Shown piece after piece: positions 1 to 13,089 of a stretch of 64,000 nt of DNA. Numbering within the stretch: the stretch's first letter is position 1; every line of letters starts with the position of its first letter. Position numbers and translations under genes: made by a program. The notes beneath the pieces were generated by a model. It was given only the letters and a program-made list of their open reading frames with translations. It did not search any database and was not told the origin of the DNA. The stretch comes from Aquanectria penicillioides (Eukaryota; Ascomycota; Sordariomycetes; Hypocreales; Nectriaceae), in contig PYIU01000001.1 of assembly GCA_003415625.1 (NCBI GenBank), positions 1,364,001-1,428,000 on the forward strand, in the 5' to 3' direction.

Positions 1-3000
1 ATAAAGTTCTAATAAGCAATATACAATAAAAGGCTATTAATTGGCTTTACTTACTTTATTAATACTATCTATTAAAGCTTCTTTATTTAAAATAGATAGC
101 TAAAGCATTTAATTATTTATAATACTATTAATATCCTTTAGAATAAGCAAGCTATTGCACTTACTATAATATAAAGGGAGATTATAATTAAAATAGAGTT
201 ACCCTATAATTTCTTTATTTTTATTATATTTATTATTAAGTAAGCTAGAAATTAAAAATATAGTTTTTTAAGTGCTTTTCTTCTTTTCCTTAATATTTAG
301 GGAATAGTTAAATTTATTAAAACTTTAATTATTAAATGCTTTATAATTTAGCCTTTAATCTTTAATAGCGGTTATAATACTATTAATAATCCCTTTTTAG
401 CATTAATGCATTACAATTAGATTTTTATTAAGTATAAATAAGGGAAAAGTACTTAATTAATTGCTTTAAATGCTAATTAAATATAAAACTTTATTAATAC
501 TATTATTCTTAATGAACTTAATATTACTAATAGAAAGTTCTTTAATTAATATAAGCTTATAGAACTTATTAAAACCTAAAAATCTATTTATATTCTAAAA
601 TTTTAAAATAGTTCCTTTAATACTTAATAGCTTTATATTAATCTAAAAGGTTATTATATAATAAACTAAAAGGGAGTTAATTATTAAACTCCTAAAAATA
701 AATATTAAATTATTTTAAAGCTACTTAATCCCTAAAGCAATAGCTATTAAATAAATCTACCTTTACTATTAGGCCCTTAATTGCCTTACTGTCCTTTAGC
801 TAATAATTTAATTAAATGCTATTAAACTTATAGGTATTAAATAATAGATAGATTTCTTACTAAAATTAATAAATCTACTAAAGTTATTATTACCTTAAGT
901 AATAATAAAGAAGAAGGTTTTAAATAAGCCCTAAACTGCTAAAGTTAAAGCATTAAAGCAACTTATTTTTATAGTCTATACCTTAAGTCTAAGACTTTTG
1001 CCCTTAAACTTACTATTAAGCCTAAATTAATAATTAAACTTGCTTAGCCTTTATATAAGTTGCCTATTAGCTTATTGACTTATATAAGTACTGCTTAATT
1101 AAGTGCATTTAGAAAAGAAATCTAAATTAACTAAAATATATCTACTTATTTTAATGCATTTAATTGGATATTTATTAACTCTTTAGGCAAAGGGTAAGTA
1201 ATTAAGTTAATTTAATTAGTTTAATAGATACCTTTATTTAAGTTAGCTATTTTATAGCAATTTAATTAAATAGATTTAAATTTACTTACTGCTAAAAATA
1301 ATAAATAGAGTTTTTATAAGCGCTTTATATTGCCTTTATTAATTTCTTAATTAATTAAGTATATAGTAAGAAAAGAGAGTTATATTATAATTGCTAATAC
1401 TATAGTTAGAAATATTATTAATACTACTATTTAAATTTAATAAGGTAATTATAATCTAAACTATATTACTCTTATTAAAAGAAAGATAACTATTAAAATT
1501 AAATAAATAAATTTGCCTTAAATTAATTAATAGGCTATTTTTAAACTCCCTTAAATAAAGAGCTAGATCTTTTATATACTAAAAGGGTTAATTTTAATAA
1601 ACTAATAGAATAAAATTATAATTACTGCTTATAAGCCATTTAAACCTTTAATTCTTGCTTATTAATCTTATACTAATTAATACTATAATTAAAAACTGCA
1701 TTATAAAGGAAGGTAATAATAAAGTTAAAATAAAAAGGTTAAGTATTAAAAGCAAAATAAATTATAGAGAGAGATAATAGTAGATTAAATAATAGATTAT
1801 AAATATAAAGCATTTAATTAAATGCTTTCTTTAAGATTTTCTTTACATTTAAATAAATTAAGCTTAAAGTTTTCCTTTTATATTATACCTTTAGTTTACT
1901 TAAAGGCAAGCATTAAGGCATTAGGGAGGGATAAGTTAAAGTCTAAAGTAATATAAATCAATCTATTATTAGGTTGGTTAAAAAGATAAAAGGGACCTTA
2001 AAGATATAGAAAATAAATAGGCAGTTTTCTTTAATTAATTTTTATTTTTAAAATTTTAAATTCCTTACATTTAGACTCTATTAAAGTTTTAGTGCAGCCC
2101 CTTATAATATTACTTTATTTATAACTTTTTGCCCTATTTTCTTTCTTTCTTTTCTTTAAGGGATACTCTAAAGCATTTAATTAGATACTTTAATACTCTT
2201 TTAAATTGTTTGTAGCTGCTTAAAAAAGCTATTTAGTTATTAACTAAACCTACTTATTCTATACCCTTTTAGGTGGGGTGTATGTTTTAGCTAGTGTCCC
2301 TATCTACTAATATAATATATATAAAGGGAAAATAGTATTATACTTTAATAAATAGTAAAGCTTAAGGTAACTTTATTATGCTATAAATAGTTAATAATTT
2401 AAAACTACTATAGAAAGAGAAGATAGAGCTATATTAGATTTTAGGTATAGAAAGAGACCCCTTTTCTTATAATAATAGCTAGATTTAAAGAGAACTTTAG
2501 TATTATAAGGTTTTTATTAATAAATAAAATTAAGGAATTAACTTTAATATTTTAAATACTAAAAGATATAATGCTATTTTAGGGATAATATAATTATATT
2601 AATATAACCTATAGATTAATTAAAGGACTAGCTAAATGCACTTTAATTATATAAATGTATTACCTTTAATTGCCTAAAATAAAGAAGATAATAAAATATC
2701 TTAAGCCTTTATAATAGAAATCTAAAAGGAAATGCATAATAGAATATTATTAATAGAAGGCATAAAACTACTAAAAGGGATAAAAAAAGCCTAATTAAAA
2801 CCTTAAAGATGCATATAAAAAGAAATTGCATTTATATAAAAAAGATTTTAATAACTTAATTAAAATCTTAAAGATATATTACTAAAAGATAAAAAAAGGC
2901 TAAAGAATATATTAAAGAAGTATAGAAAGTATAAAGTATTTAATAAAGACTTAAAAATAATGCTACCTTAATATAGGAAATAGAACTATAAAATAGTATT

Positions 3001-6000
3001 TAAGAGCAATATTAACCTAAAGTTCTATTCTATTTATAAGTTAATATAAGCTAAAGATTAAGTATTAATAAAGTATTTAAAAATAATACTAGCTAAAGGA
3101 TATATTAGGATTTTTATATTATTAATAGAATATTTAGTAATATTTATACTAAAGAAAAACAATAAGCTATAGTTAATTATAGACTATAGATAATTTAATA
3201 ATATTATAGTTAAGGATTAAATACCCTTATCCCTAATTATAGAGATAAAAGATTAACTTTTTAAAAAGAAAGTATTTTTAGCCTTAAATCTAAAAGAAGT
3301 GTATAACCTTATTAAAATAAAGGAAGGGAAAGAATGAAAAATGGCATTTTATATTAAGTTTAGACTCTATAAGTATTTAGTAATGCCTATAAGATTAATA
3401 AATGCATTAGCAATATTTCAATAAATAGTTAATAATATTTTTAAAGAATATTTAAATATCTTTATAGTTATATATTTAAATAATATCTTAATATTTTTAA
3501 ATAATAATGAAGAATATAAAGACTATATATATAAAGTACTTAAGAAGCTAAAAGAAGCTAACCTTTTAGTAGAATTAAAAAAGTGTAACTTTTATATAAA
3601 AAAAGTTAAGTTTTTAGGATATATTATCTCCTACAATAAAATTAAAATAGACCCTAAAAAGATTGCTATAGTTAAAAAATAAAAGGTATTAAAAAACCTA
3701 AAGGAAGTACAATCCTTTTTAGGCTTTATAAACTACTACTATAAGTTTATTAAGGATTTCGGAAAACTAATTATACCCTTTACTAATTATACTAAAAAAG
3801 GGAAAGAATTTATATAGATAAAAGAAGTATAAAGAGCATTTAATAATATTAAAGATATAATTTTTTTAGAATTAATATTTATAATATTTAATCTAAATAA
3901 GGAAATAAAGCTTAAAATAAATGCCTTAAACTATATAGTAGGAATATAATTAAAATAATAAAATAAAAATAGTATACTTTACTCTATTGCATTCTACTTT
4001 TATAAGCTATATAGACTAGAGTTAAATTATTCTATATATAATAAGGAATTCCTTGCAATATTTAATGCATTTAAGGAGTTTAAATACTATTTAATAAAAG
4101 GATAATATAAAGTTAAGGTTTATACTAACTATAAGAATATTACTTACTTTACAATAATATAATAATTAAGTGAAAGGTAAGTCTACTATATTAAATATAT
4201 AATAGGATTTAACTATATTATTATTTATTAAAAAGAAAGCAAAAATAAATAAATAGATGCTATTAGTAGGAGACTTAATTTAAAAGAAAAAATTAAATTT
4301 AAAGATTAATTATTAGAATTTACTAAAGAAGAATACCTATAGCAGCAATAAGTAGCCGCAATATAGACCTTAAAAATCCTACTATAATATTTATAAATAA
4401 TTTAAATAGAATTAGCAATATAGCTAAAAATGTATAAAACTAATATATTTAATATAAAAGGATTATTAAAGTTTAAAAAAAAAGTCTATATTTTAAAGCA
4501 AAATGCATAAAAAATAGCATAAAAAATATATAAATATTTAGGATATAAAAGGAATCCTAAAATAGTTCTTAAAGAGTTAAGCAAAATATATAAAGTACCT
4601 TACTTAAAATAAGCAATAGAAGATATAATAAAAAGCTATATAAAATGCATAAAGAAACAATAAAAAGAAATAGCTATACTATATTAGCTTAAAGCAAACT
4701 CTATTGCTATATAGCAAAAAATCAAGAAGTATAATAACTTACTTACTAAAAATAAATAAATTAAATAACTATAAATACTAAAGGAGTTATAAAAACCCTT
4801 AATATATAATATATATTTTTATTTATTATATAGACATTAAGGAATTATAAAAATACTATAAAGAATAAAATAAAATTATACATTTAATAAAATAAAAAAG
4901 AAAATAATAGAAGTAATTAAATCTTGCATTATATATTAAATAATACAGTTAAAATGCTATAAGCTATATAGAAAATTACAACTATTATTAATTGCAAAAT
5001 AACTATAGGAATCTATAATAATAGACTTTATTATTAAATTACCCCTATTAAAAGATAAAGCTATAGAATAGCTTTATAATAGCATTCTTATTATTATAAA
5101 TAGATTTATAAAATACTCTTACTTTATACCCTATAATAAAGCAATAGATATAAAAGGATTTGCATTTCTTTTTATAAGATATATATTTAGTTAATATAGA
5201 CTGCTATAAGAAATTTTAATAAATAGAGGAATACTATTCTTCTTAAAATTCTAGTAATGCCTAATAATACAACTTAAACTAAACTATTAAATAATTATAG
5301 CATTTAAACCTTAAGTAAACAGTTAAATAGAATAGATAAATTAGATTTTAAAACAGTATCTAAAGTGTTTTATTAACTATAAGTAGAATAGTTAGATTGA
5401 ATTATTGCCTATAGTGCAATTCTCTTATAATACTGCAGTTAATAAAAGCACTAGTTTTATACTAATATTTATAAATTATAGCTTTATACTTAATTTATAC
5501 TATATACCCTAAAATAGATTAATAAACCTAAAAGCAATCTTAAAAGTAAATAAAATAAAGAACCTTTATAAAGAAATAAAGATAGAACTTTTTTTTATAA
5601 GAAATTAAATAAAAAAATACTATAATCCTAAAAGGATAAAGGGACTATTCTTTAAGAAAGGAGAAATAGTTTTATTAGCTATAAAAAATATTAATATAAA
5701 ATAACTAAATAAAAAATTAAACTATAAGTATATTAGACTATATAAAATTTTAAAAAAAAATCTTAAAAAATAACTATAAACTAAAACTACTAGCTAAAGT
5801 TAGAATACACTCTATTTTCTATATATTACTGCTTAAACCTATAATAAATACTATTATAGTATAAATAGAATAATAACTATATAAAGTAAAGGTAAATAGA
5901 TTAAAAGAAGAATAGATTGTAGATAAAATCCTTAATTTACAATAAGAAAACAATAAAATAGAGTACTTTATTAAATAGTAAAACTATAATAAAACTAAAA

Positions 6001-8790
6001 ATTTATAGGAACTATTGAAATACTTTATAAACGCTTAGTAAAAGCTAAAAGAGTTTTATTAATAGAAGAAAAAATTGCAGATTAATCAATAATGTTTATA
6101 GCAGTTTCCTAAAGCAATTTTATTAATTGCTGCTCTAAAAGCAAAGGGTCCTTAAATAAAAGAATCCTATTCTTTTTATTAATATTTAAAATGCTATAAA
6201 AAAAGAATTTAATACCTTTAGTATAAAGAGACTTACATTAAGCATATAGATAAGTAAGGCAAGCTATAGTTTAGTAAAGCTTACTTTCGGCCTATTTAAT
6301 ATCTTTCTTAACCTTCTTTTAGGCCTTTAAATTCCTAATAACTAAAAAGGATAGAAATTAAATTAAACCCTAAAATGCAAGGAAAAGAAATACTTATAAA
6401 GATCTATAATGCTTAATCTATTATAGCAATAACTATATAAGATATATTTACTGCAATAAGAAGATTTATTGTCTATTATCTTATAAAGCTTTTTATATTT
6501 ATAACAATAAATATATAGTATAATTTCAATACCTATAAAGGCAATATATTTAGCTAAAGAAAAATATTAGTAAGTTTTTAAGAAAGTATATTTAGAAATG
6601 CAGCTTAATATTATATTAATAATTAATATAAGAAAATTATTATAGGTTTAAATTATACATTTAATAAATAAAAATAAAAGGTCTTTTATAAGGTTTTAAG
6701 GATAAAGATTAATAAAGAGAAAATATTATATTATATCCTAATATTATTAAATAAAGAACTATATTATATAAAAATTAAATAAGAATTTACTTACCCTATA
6801 CTTAATGCATTAGCCAATAAAAAAGGATTATTATAGATCACCCTATAAGCTATAATAATCTTAAGTAAAGATTACTTTAGATCACTCTATAAGCTATCAT
6901 AATTCTTGCACTATATAGATATAATAAGCTATTTACTTAAAAGCAATAGATTATTAGCTTTTAATATAATTTAATTACCTTATTAATACTAAAATGCCTA
7001 TATTAGTAATATATTACTAAATATAATAGAGAACTTATCCTTAAAGGTAAGCCTAATTGCTTAAAAGACTAATACTATTAATTTATTGCTAATATAAATA
7101 ACCTACTTTAAACTACCTTTACTAATATAATAAATAAGTAAGTAATCTAAATATTATAAGTAATATTTAGCTAAAGGGTAATAATTGCTAAAATAGGCAG
7201 AGCACTATATATTTATATTATTAATAGCATTTAATAGTTATACTCTTTTTCTTTAGGGCTTTACTAAAGGTTTACTAGCTCCTTTACTTTCTTTATAATA
7301 ATAATAAAATGCTCTTAATATAACCTTTTTTTAGATTAAAACTACTAAACTATTAGTAAATATTTAGCAAATAGCCCCTAAAACCTTTATAATTAATAGA
7401 GTATTTATAATAGCTTTATTTAACTTTATAGTATTATATATATTAATCTAAAACTTAAAAGGTATGCCTTTTAATACTATAATTAAGTCTTTAAACTATT
7501 AGCTTATTTTTATTGCTTTTTAAAGCTTTACTATTTAAGCTTTTTAAATTGCCTTTTTTTAAAGAGTAAGCTAATTGCCTATACCCTTATAGATTATAAC
7601 TTAAGATTAATAGGGTTTTACTAGCAATTTATAAAGAGTTTAATAAGCTTTATATATATATTTATTTTCTATTTAAGTAAAATAGTTATATAGGGCTTTT
7701 ATTTATTTAGCTAATACCTTTTTTATTAAATAGTAATAGCAATATAAAAAAAGTAAAATAGTCTATTAGATTTAGTTTTAAATAATTGCTATTTTTTTTT
7801 AAAGGGCTATATATCTCTTTAATTAATATTTATAATTAGTCTATAATATATTAAATGCTATTAAGCCTATATTTATAAAATTAATAACTTTAATTGCTTT
7901 AATTAAGGACTTTTTGCTATCTATTAGGCAAAGGGTCTTTAATTTATAGTTAATTATAAGGGTGCTTAATGCAGCAATTAATATAGAGGTACTTATAGCT
8001 AATAGTATGCCCTTTCTTTAGCTAAAGGACTTAAGGTTTAAAGGGATTAGCTCCTTAATAATAAAAAGGGGCTTTTTAGCTATTTTAGGGTTAATATAGG
8101 GCTAAAGGTCTTAAGTAATAGCCTTTATCTTTAGAGCTAAGTACTAAAAGATTTAATTATTGCTAGTAATTAACTTAATAGAAATAGCTAAGGTTATTAT
8201 TGCTAAATAACTAGCAATTAATTAGCAATTTAAATAAAGAAGGTATATAAATAGTAAGGGCATATAGTATATATCTAACTATTAATTATTAAATAGCTTA
8301 TATAACTATTTAATAACCTTAATTATATATATATATATTGTATATATTTAATCTAGCTCCTTTCTTTTAGGTTAAAGGGGTCTATCTTTCCTTTTATTCC
8401 TAATATAGGCTAGCCAACTAAAGGCTTAGCAAGCCTTCTTTAAGTTAGTTCTAATAACCCCCTATTTCTTATATAACTCCCTAAAGCATAAATATTTCAA
8501 TATGCCTCCAATCTAATAATAATAGATTTAGCTTTAAATAAGCATTAAATTAATATTTTAATAAAGAAAAACCTAATGCTATTATTTTTATAAAAAGTAT
8601 ATAAATTACTATTCTAAAGTTATAATAATATCTATAAGCTTAAGCTTTATATAGCTAGAATTTAATAACTATACTACTAAAATAACTTATATTAATAGAA
8701 CTAATTATTTTAAAGTAAATAATTCTAAAGATATCTTTATCTTTATATTTAGACTTTATTTAATAAAGTTGTAGATAAGCTATATTGGAA
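1..8790. repeat. AT-rich, CpG-depleted repeat block with RIP-like mutation
   Basis: The block consists almost entirely of A and T, with no open frame long enough to be a gene, and it ends abruptly where normal GC content returns near 8.8 kb. CpG is almost absent (isolated cases near 368, 1320, 3760, 4354, 6032 and 6289), and most remaining CpA lies inside GpCpA. This is the expected outcome of repeat-induced point mutation, C to T on both strands. One part is recognisable as a gypsy-type retroelement (separate entry). The flanks, about 1-2900 and 6000-8790, hold no domain I can name and are probably other repeat copies or LTR and gag remnants. Confidence 0.9.
2990..5960 (+). mobile_element. 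RIP-inactivated Ty3/gypsy LTR retrotransposon relic (RT-RNase H-integrase)
   Basis: Read through its stops, the plus strand gives a gypsy pol polyprotein in the usual order. Reverse transcriptase is at about 3020-3570, with LYKYLVMP near 3370 and a catalytic YxDD box now reading YLNN near 3470. RNase H is at about 3880-4250, with YNKEFLAIFNAFKEFKYYL near 4040. The integrase core is at about 4830-5560, and a C-terminal tail at about 5670-5960 has chromo-adjacent gypsy character. Almost every Trp or Gln position is a stop, and Asp/Gly codons read Asn/Ser-like, all G-to-A or C-to-T changes. LTRs could not be delimited. The element is dead; its order and orientation are clear. Confidence 0.88.
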
Positions 8791-9681
8791 AAGTTGGTTA
8801 TCCTAGTAATGCAGTTATAGGTTTTATTACCATCTCTCTAGAGGAGAGGTGGGGGTTGTCTACAAGCCTAGCGTAGCGCGCTTCTATATGACCCACCGGG
8901 TAGCCCTAGTCACCTCTAGGGATTATTGCGAGTTGGGAGGCGGGCCTGTTGTACATGTGGGGTCGCGAAATTCCTCATTTGCGGGCGTGGCTGTCGTAGT
9001 TTGGGTGCGCATCGTGGCCTGGGCTTTGTTGCCAAGGAACCAGTTTTAATTTCCTCAATGTGTTCTTCGACCCCACTTACGTGCAATGAAGACCTTGGAA
9101 TCATCTCCTAGTGGCGTAAAGAGTGGGCAAGGCCAATTGAGAGCTAAGAATAAGGGAAAAGACACAGAAAATGTTGTCTGGAGGTGCGTGAAGGGGGGGC
9201 TTCATTTTGCGCTCTGAGAGACCAGGTTTGAACTCTGCCGAAATCTCAACGAAGCATGCTGCTTTAGGCTGAAGTGTGGCGGTGAATGACCACGCGCTTT
9301 TGCGTATGTTTAATTATGTATTTTGAATTTTGACGGGAAAGCATTTTTTATTGAAAGCTGAATATCGCTGCCGTTGTTCCTTCACTATGGTCGAGTTGCC
9401 GGGATAACTTCAACCCGTGTGTGGCTACTAGTTAGTTTGGAAACGGGCTAACATGGAGCCCAGCGGAGCAGGAAACGGCAGAACTAACACGCCGACGCAT
9501 CAATCACGCCGTTGCGTTTCTCTATTTAGAGCCCGAGGCAAAGACAACAGAGAGACTTGAGTGAAACAAATTATCCCCACGATCGCTCGCACTAGATCCT
9601 TACATCGAAGGCTTATCTGACCTTTCACTCTCCCTCCGTCTACATCAGAGCATCTTCGGCTAAATTGAAGATTGTATCGCC
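8791..9681. other. Heterochromatin/euchromatin junction and upstream region of the OYE gene
   Basis: Composition changes within a few tens of bases at about 8790-8850. The first normal-GC stretch starts with a short palindrome (TCTCTAGAGGAGA, near 8834) and contains CpG-rich words that RIP has not touched. Small open frames on both strands at 8849-9111 overlap one another and resemble no protein I know, so no gene is called. The remainder should hold the promoter of the oxidoreductase starting at 9682. Confidence 0.55.
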
Positions 9682-10972
9682 ATGGTCGAAACTTCGTTGG
9701 CACAACCGGTGCAGCTGCCATGTGGCTTGAAGCTTCCAAACAGATTGGCAAAAGCAGCATTGGCCGAACAAATGTCGGACTGTCAGAAACTGCCTACCCC
9801 GGCTCAGTTCGACCGGACGTATGGTGCTTGGGGTGATGGAGGATGGGGTATGATTCTAACTGGAAACGTCCAGGTCGACGAAAGATATTTGGGAACTCCA
9901 GACGACAATGCCATAGATCCAACTAATTTGTCTGAGGACAAAGTCGTGGAGGCTTACAAAAAACTGGCTTCAGCTTGCCGGCGCCGAGGAACCCCAACTG
10001 TCCTTCAAATTAATCACCCAGGTCGACAATCGCCATTAGGGGCGGGAAAAAGACCATTGTGGACAAAAGCGCTCGCACCTAGTCCAGTTGCACTTAACAT
10101 GGGAGGGAATATGATATCAAAACTCGCAACCAATCTGATATTCGGGAGTCCCAAAGAAATGTCGGTTGACGGCATCAAAGACGTGATTCAGCGATTTGTA
10201 AACGCCGCTCGAATTGCCGCTGCAGCCGGATTCGATGGCGTACAAATACATGCAGCCCACGGTTATCTCCTCGCTCAGTTCATGTCAGCCAACAGTAATC
10301 ACAGAAATGATGAATATGGTGGCTCAGCAGCAGGCAGGGTCAAGGTCGTGGTTGACGTTATCAAGGCAATTAAGGAGGTGGTACCTAACACGTTCTGCAT
10401 CGGCCTCAAACTCAATTCTGTGGATCACCAGGCATCCAGAAACCCTGAATCTTCTCAGGATCTACAAGACTGCCTTGAACAGGCTGCAATTCTTGCCGAA
10501 GCTGGCTTGGACTTTGTTGAGGTTAGCGGAGGAACATACGAAAATCCAACCGTACGTTTCTATCAACTGGACCTTCTGCGAAGGTGCTAACGCGACATAG
10601 ATGATCACAGGGACGGAGAGAAGTAACTATTCTTCGGAGAGAAGCGCGGCCAGAGAGACATTCTTCCTTGATTTTGCGAGAGAAATGCGATCTAAACTAC
10701 CAAACACGGTTTTGATGGTCACTGGAGGATTCCGGACTCGTCTCGGAATGCAGGCCGCAATTGATGAAGGGGTTTGTGATCTAGTTGGCATTGGCAGACC
10801 AGCCGTTCTGGAACCCTCACTGCCATTGAGCACAATCTTGAATAGGGAGGTTCGAGATGATGATGCGACTGTTCATGCAAAAAAAGTCAAGACTCCATGG
10901 TTTTTCAAACAGTTTGCGCCTAAATCAGTTGGCGCTGGGGTAGAGAGCGTAAGAAAACACCTCTGGATTTGA
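9682..10972 (+). CDS. NADH:flavin oxidoreductase, old yellow enzyme family
   Basis: Two exons, 9682-10551 and 10601-10972, separated by a 49-bp intron (GTACGT donor, TGCTAAC branch point, TAG acceptor), give 413 residues, normal for the family. The product is predicted to be a soluble FMN-binding TIM-barrel enzyme that reduces activated C=C bonds or other acceptors with NAD(P)H. Family signatures are the LPNRLAKAALAE N-terminal strand, the INHPGRQ strand, the HAAHGYLLAQFMS motif with its paired histidines, the N-x-R-x-D-x-YGGS loop that follows it, and the late phosphate-binding GGFRTR and GIGRP segments. It is the first intact gene beyond the silenced block, and a P450 relic and a hydrolase follow. 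The physiological substrate cannot be told from sequence. Confidence 0.92.
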
Positions 10973-11373
10973 GACGAGCATAAACTAAATGAATAATAGG
11001 CTTGGTATGCTAAACAGATGCAGCGCATTGCAAGCTAATTGACCCTGGTCCATTTATGCCTTCGCGACGGGATCGGTCATTGGTGTCAAGTACTGGCGCT
11101 GAATTGAACGTGATTCGAAAATTTGGTGGGACACTATAATTTGAGAGAGAAACATTGCTCTAATAAAGTATCAAGCATGATTCGTAACGGAATGAAGGAG
11201 AGAGAAGACAGTATAGGTGGGCATTGGCCGAATTACTTACACTAGTGTGGCAGCAGGCTGCTCTTTTGAGGCTAAAAAACCCTCCCAATTCTTGAACTCC
11301 AACTAAAAAAAGAAACCAAAAAAAACTTAATACGCTTTTATTTCAGAGACATAAATAGAACAGGAACCATTCG
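10973..11373. other. Intergenic, no gene seen
   Basis: A 400-bp gap between the oxidoreductase (plus strand) and the 3' end of the P450 relic (minus strand). The two genes converge here, so it should hold both 3' ends. No ORF, RNA gene or repeat was recognised. Confidence 0.6.
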
Positions 11374-13089
11374 CTACGTGTCTCTTCCGTGCTTGAGGGG
11401 TTTTGCATGAATCTTGAAGCATCTTGGTTTGACAAACCAAAAACCTGTGGTGTCCCAAGTCTTCCCCTCAGAACTAGTTGCCTTCTCAAAAGAAAATTCA
11501 AAATCTTGAATTAACCAAGGAATAAGCTTGGATATCTCAAGCATGGAAACATGCCCTCCAATACAGCTTTGAGAGCCGAGACCGAACTTGACCATAAGAG
11601 TTATCATCATGCTAAGAATAACGGGGTAATGTACGCTGGAAAACTTACTGGCATCCAGTGGCGGTTCATGGCTGATATATTTTCTGGATCCTCTTCAAAC
11701 CATCGCTCTGGTATGAAGGCATCCGCATCAGTGCCAAAAATTCGAGGATCGCGATGTTCAACCCAACTGTTGACGCCAACCACGGTCTGTATAATATGGC
11801 CTTCATTAGAGTCAGATCATGGAACAACAGGAAACTTGATAATCACTTACACCCTCGGGGAAAAATCGGCCAGGGATTGTTGCTCCCCTATTCGGCACTA
11901 CGCGCTCAAGAGGGAGACTTGTGGTAGGATGCATGTGCAAGGCTTCCTTGATGACGGCCTGCACATACGGCATTTATTGACTTTCTTGAAAAGTGGGAAA
12001 ATCAGAGAGCTTTGCTTGGGCCTCGGCAGTTTTAATTTCATTTCGAAGTTTCTCGAGGCAGACCGGGTTTTTCAGCAGATAATAAAGTATCGCTGACAAG
12101 CTAATAGCAGTGGTATCTGAGCCAGCTACCATGTTTGAGGAACAACCAGCCAAAAATGTGGTAAGAGGTGAAGGTTTCCGGGTTCTCAGGGCGTTGGACA
12201 TAAAACTTGGTGAGAAAATCAACCATGCTCGACGAGCCTTCAAGTGTCTCCGGCATAACTTTTGGTGTAGCCTGATGCTCCCGCATTCTCTCCTTTGTAA
12301 AGTTGAGAACATAGGCTCTACCTGTACCCCTAGAACCGGCCCAGTAGTTTCTAAGAGGATATAGTAGACGATGCAAGCTTGGGAAGATGCCTATGAGGGT
12401 GGCGTACCACATATGGTCCTCCAAAGCACTCATGACGCCGCCAATGTCGTCTCCCCGGTCTAGAAACCTAAGCCGTTTCCCGTATGTGATCATCCCAATT
12501 ACATCAAACGCGTAGCACTGAAACTAATGACCCATATCGATCGAAATATTTGAATGCGCCATCTCAGTTAAGCGTTGAGTAAAGAGACGTTTGCACTCAT
12601 CTACATATAGTTCATAATTGACAAGAGCTGTCATCGAATACGTCGCTTGATAGAGTCGTCGGGTCTGAGCATGATGGTGAATGGACTGATCGCGAAAAAT
12701 AGTCCATTGACCAGGAGCGCCCCAGGTTGAATACCACGAGGATTTTGTAAAATGCCCACCTAAGCCGTAGATAACCTTGGCGGCATCTGGGTCATTGATA
12801 CTGCAGCGGTTGGACCATACCGTACGATCGAGCCTAGGCCGCCGCTATTAGCTCCATGAGCGTGGTAGTCAAAGCCATTACAATACTGACCATATTTTTT
12901 GTGTAGGTTTTGGTTCTTCACCTCAAAATCATCTGTTCGCACATTGAGAAGATACTAAAGATCACTGAATCGAACTAGGGAGGGACCTGGAACCGTTCTC
13001 AAAGGAGATCGCAGCAAGCGGGCGAGGAAAACAAGATATTCGACAACGAGGATGAGGCATAGGGCGCCTGGGATCAAAAGGGTTTTCAT
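11374..13089 (-). pseudogene. Cytochrome P450 pseudogene (pisatin-demethylase-like group)
   Basis: The relic reads on the minus strand from an ATG at 13087-13089 (hydrophobic anchor, then VPGPSL) to a stop at 11374. Introns remain recognisable at 12834-12890, 11787-11850 and 11587-11648. I-helix AGSDTT, the PERW region and the haem loop are all present. Lesions: stops at 12955-12957 (SDL*YLL) and 12524-12526 (MGH*FQCYAF), both probably TGG to TAG; TAA at 11974-11976; one base lost near 12806-12813; one extra base in the A-run 12152-12156. In addition the ExxR motif reads EALH and the haem loop reads FGLGSQSCIG, so both conserved arginines appear replaced (consistent with CGN to CAN). A membrane-bound haem mono-oxygenase in origin, now non-functional. 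Confidence 0.9.

Noticed and set aside
1..8790. CRISPR array, bacterial origin or organelle DNA as a reason for the AT-rich block
   Set aside because: No regular spacers or direct repeats; the readable gypsy pol order and transition pattern explain it as a RIP-mutated fungal repeat.
8849..9111. Small genes at the AT/GC border
   Set aside because: Three overlapping frames on both strands with no motif, no supporting splice sites and no resemblance to known proteins.
9220..9250. tRNA-like T-arm word (GGTTTGAACTC)
   Set aside because: The word departs from the GTTCRANNC consensus, and no matching acceptor stem or A-box could be found around it.
12110..12160. Short intron to explain the P450 frame change
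   Set aside because: The two frames meet within a single codon at an A-run; there is no room for a spliceable intron, so a one-base change is the better explanation.
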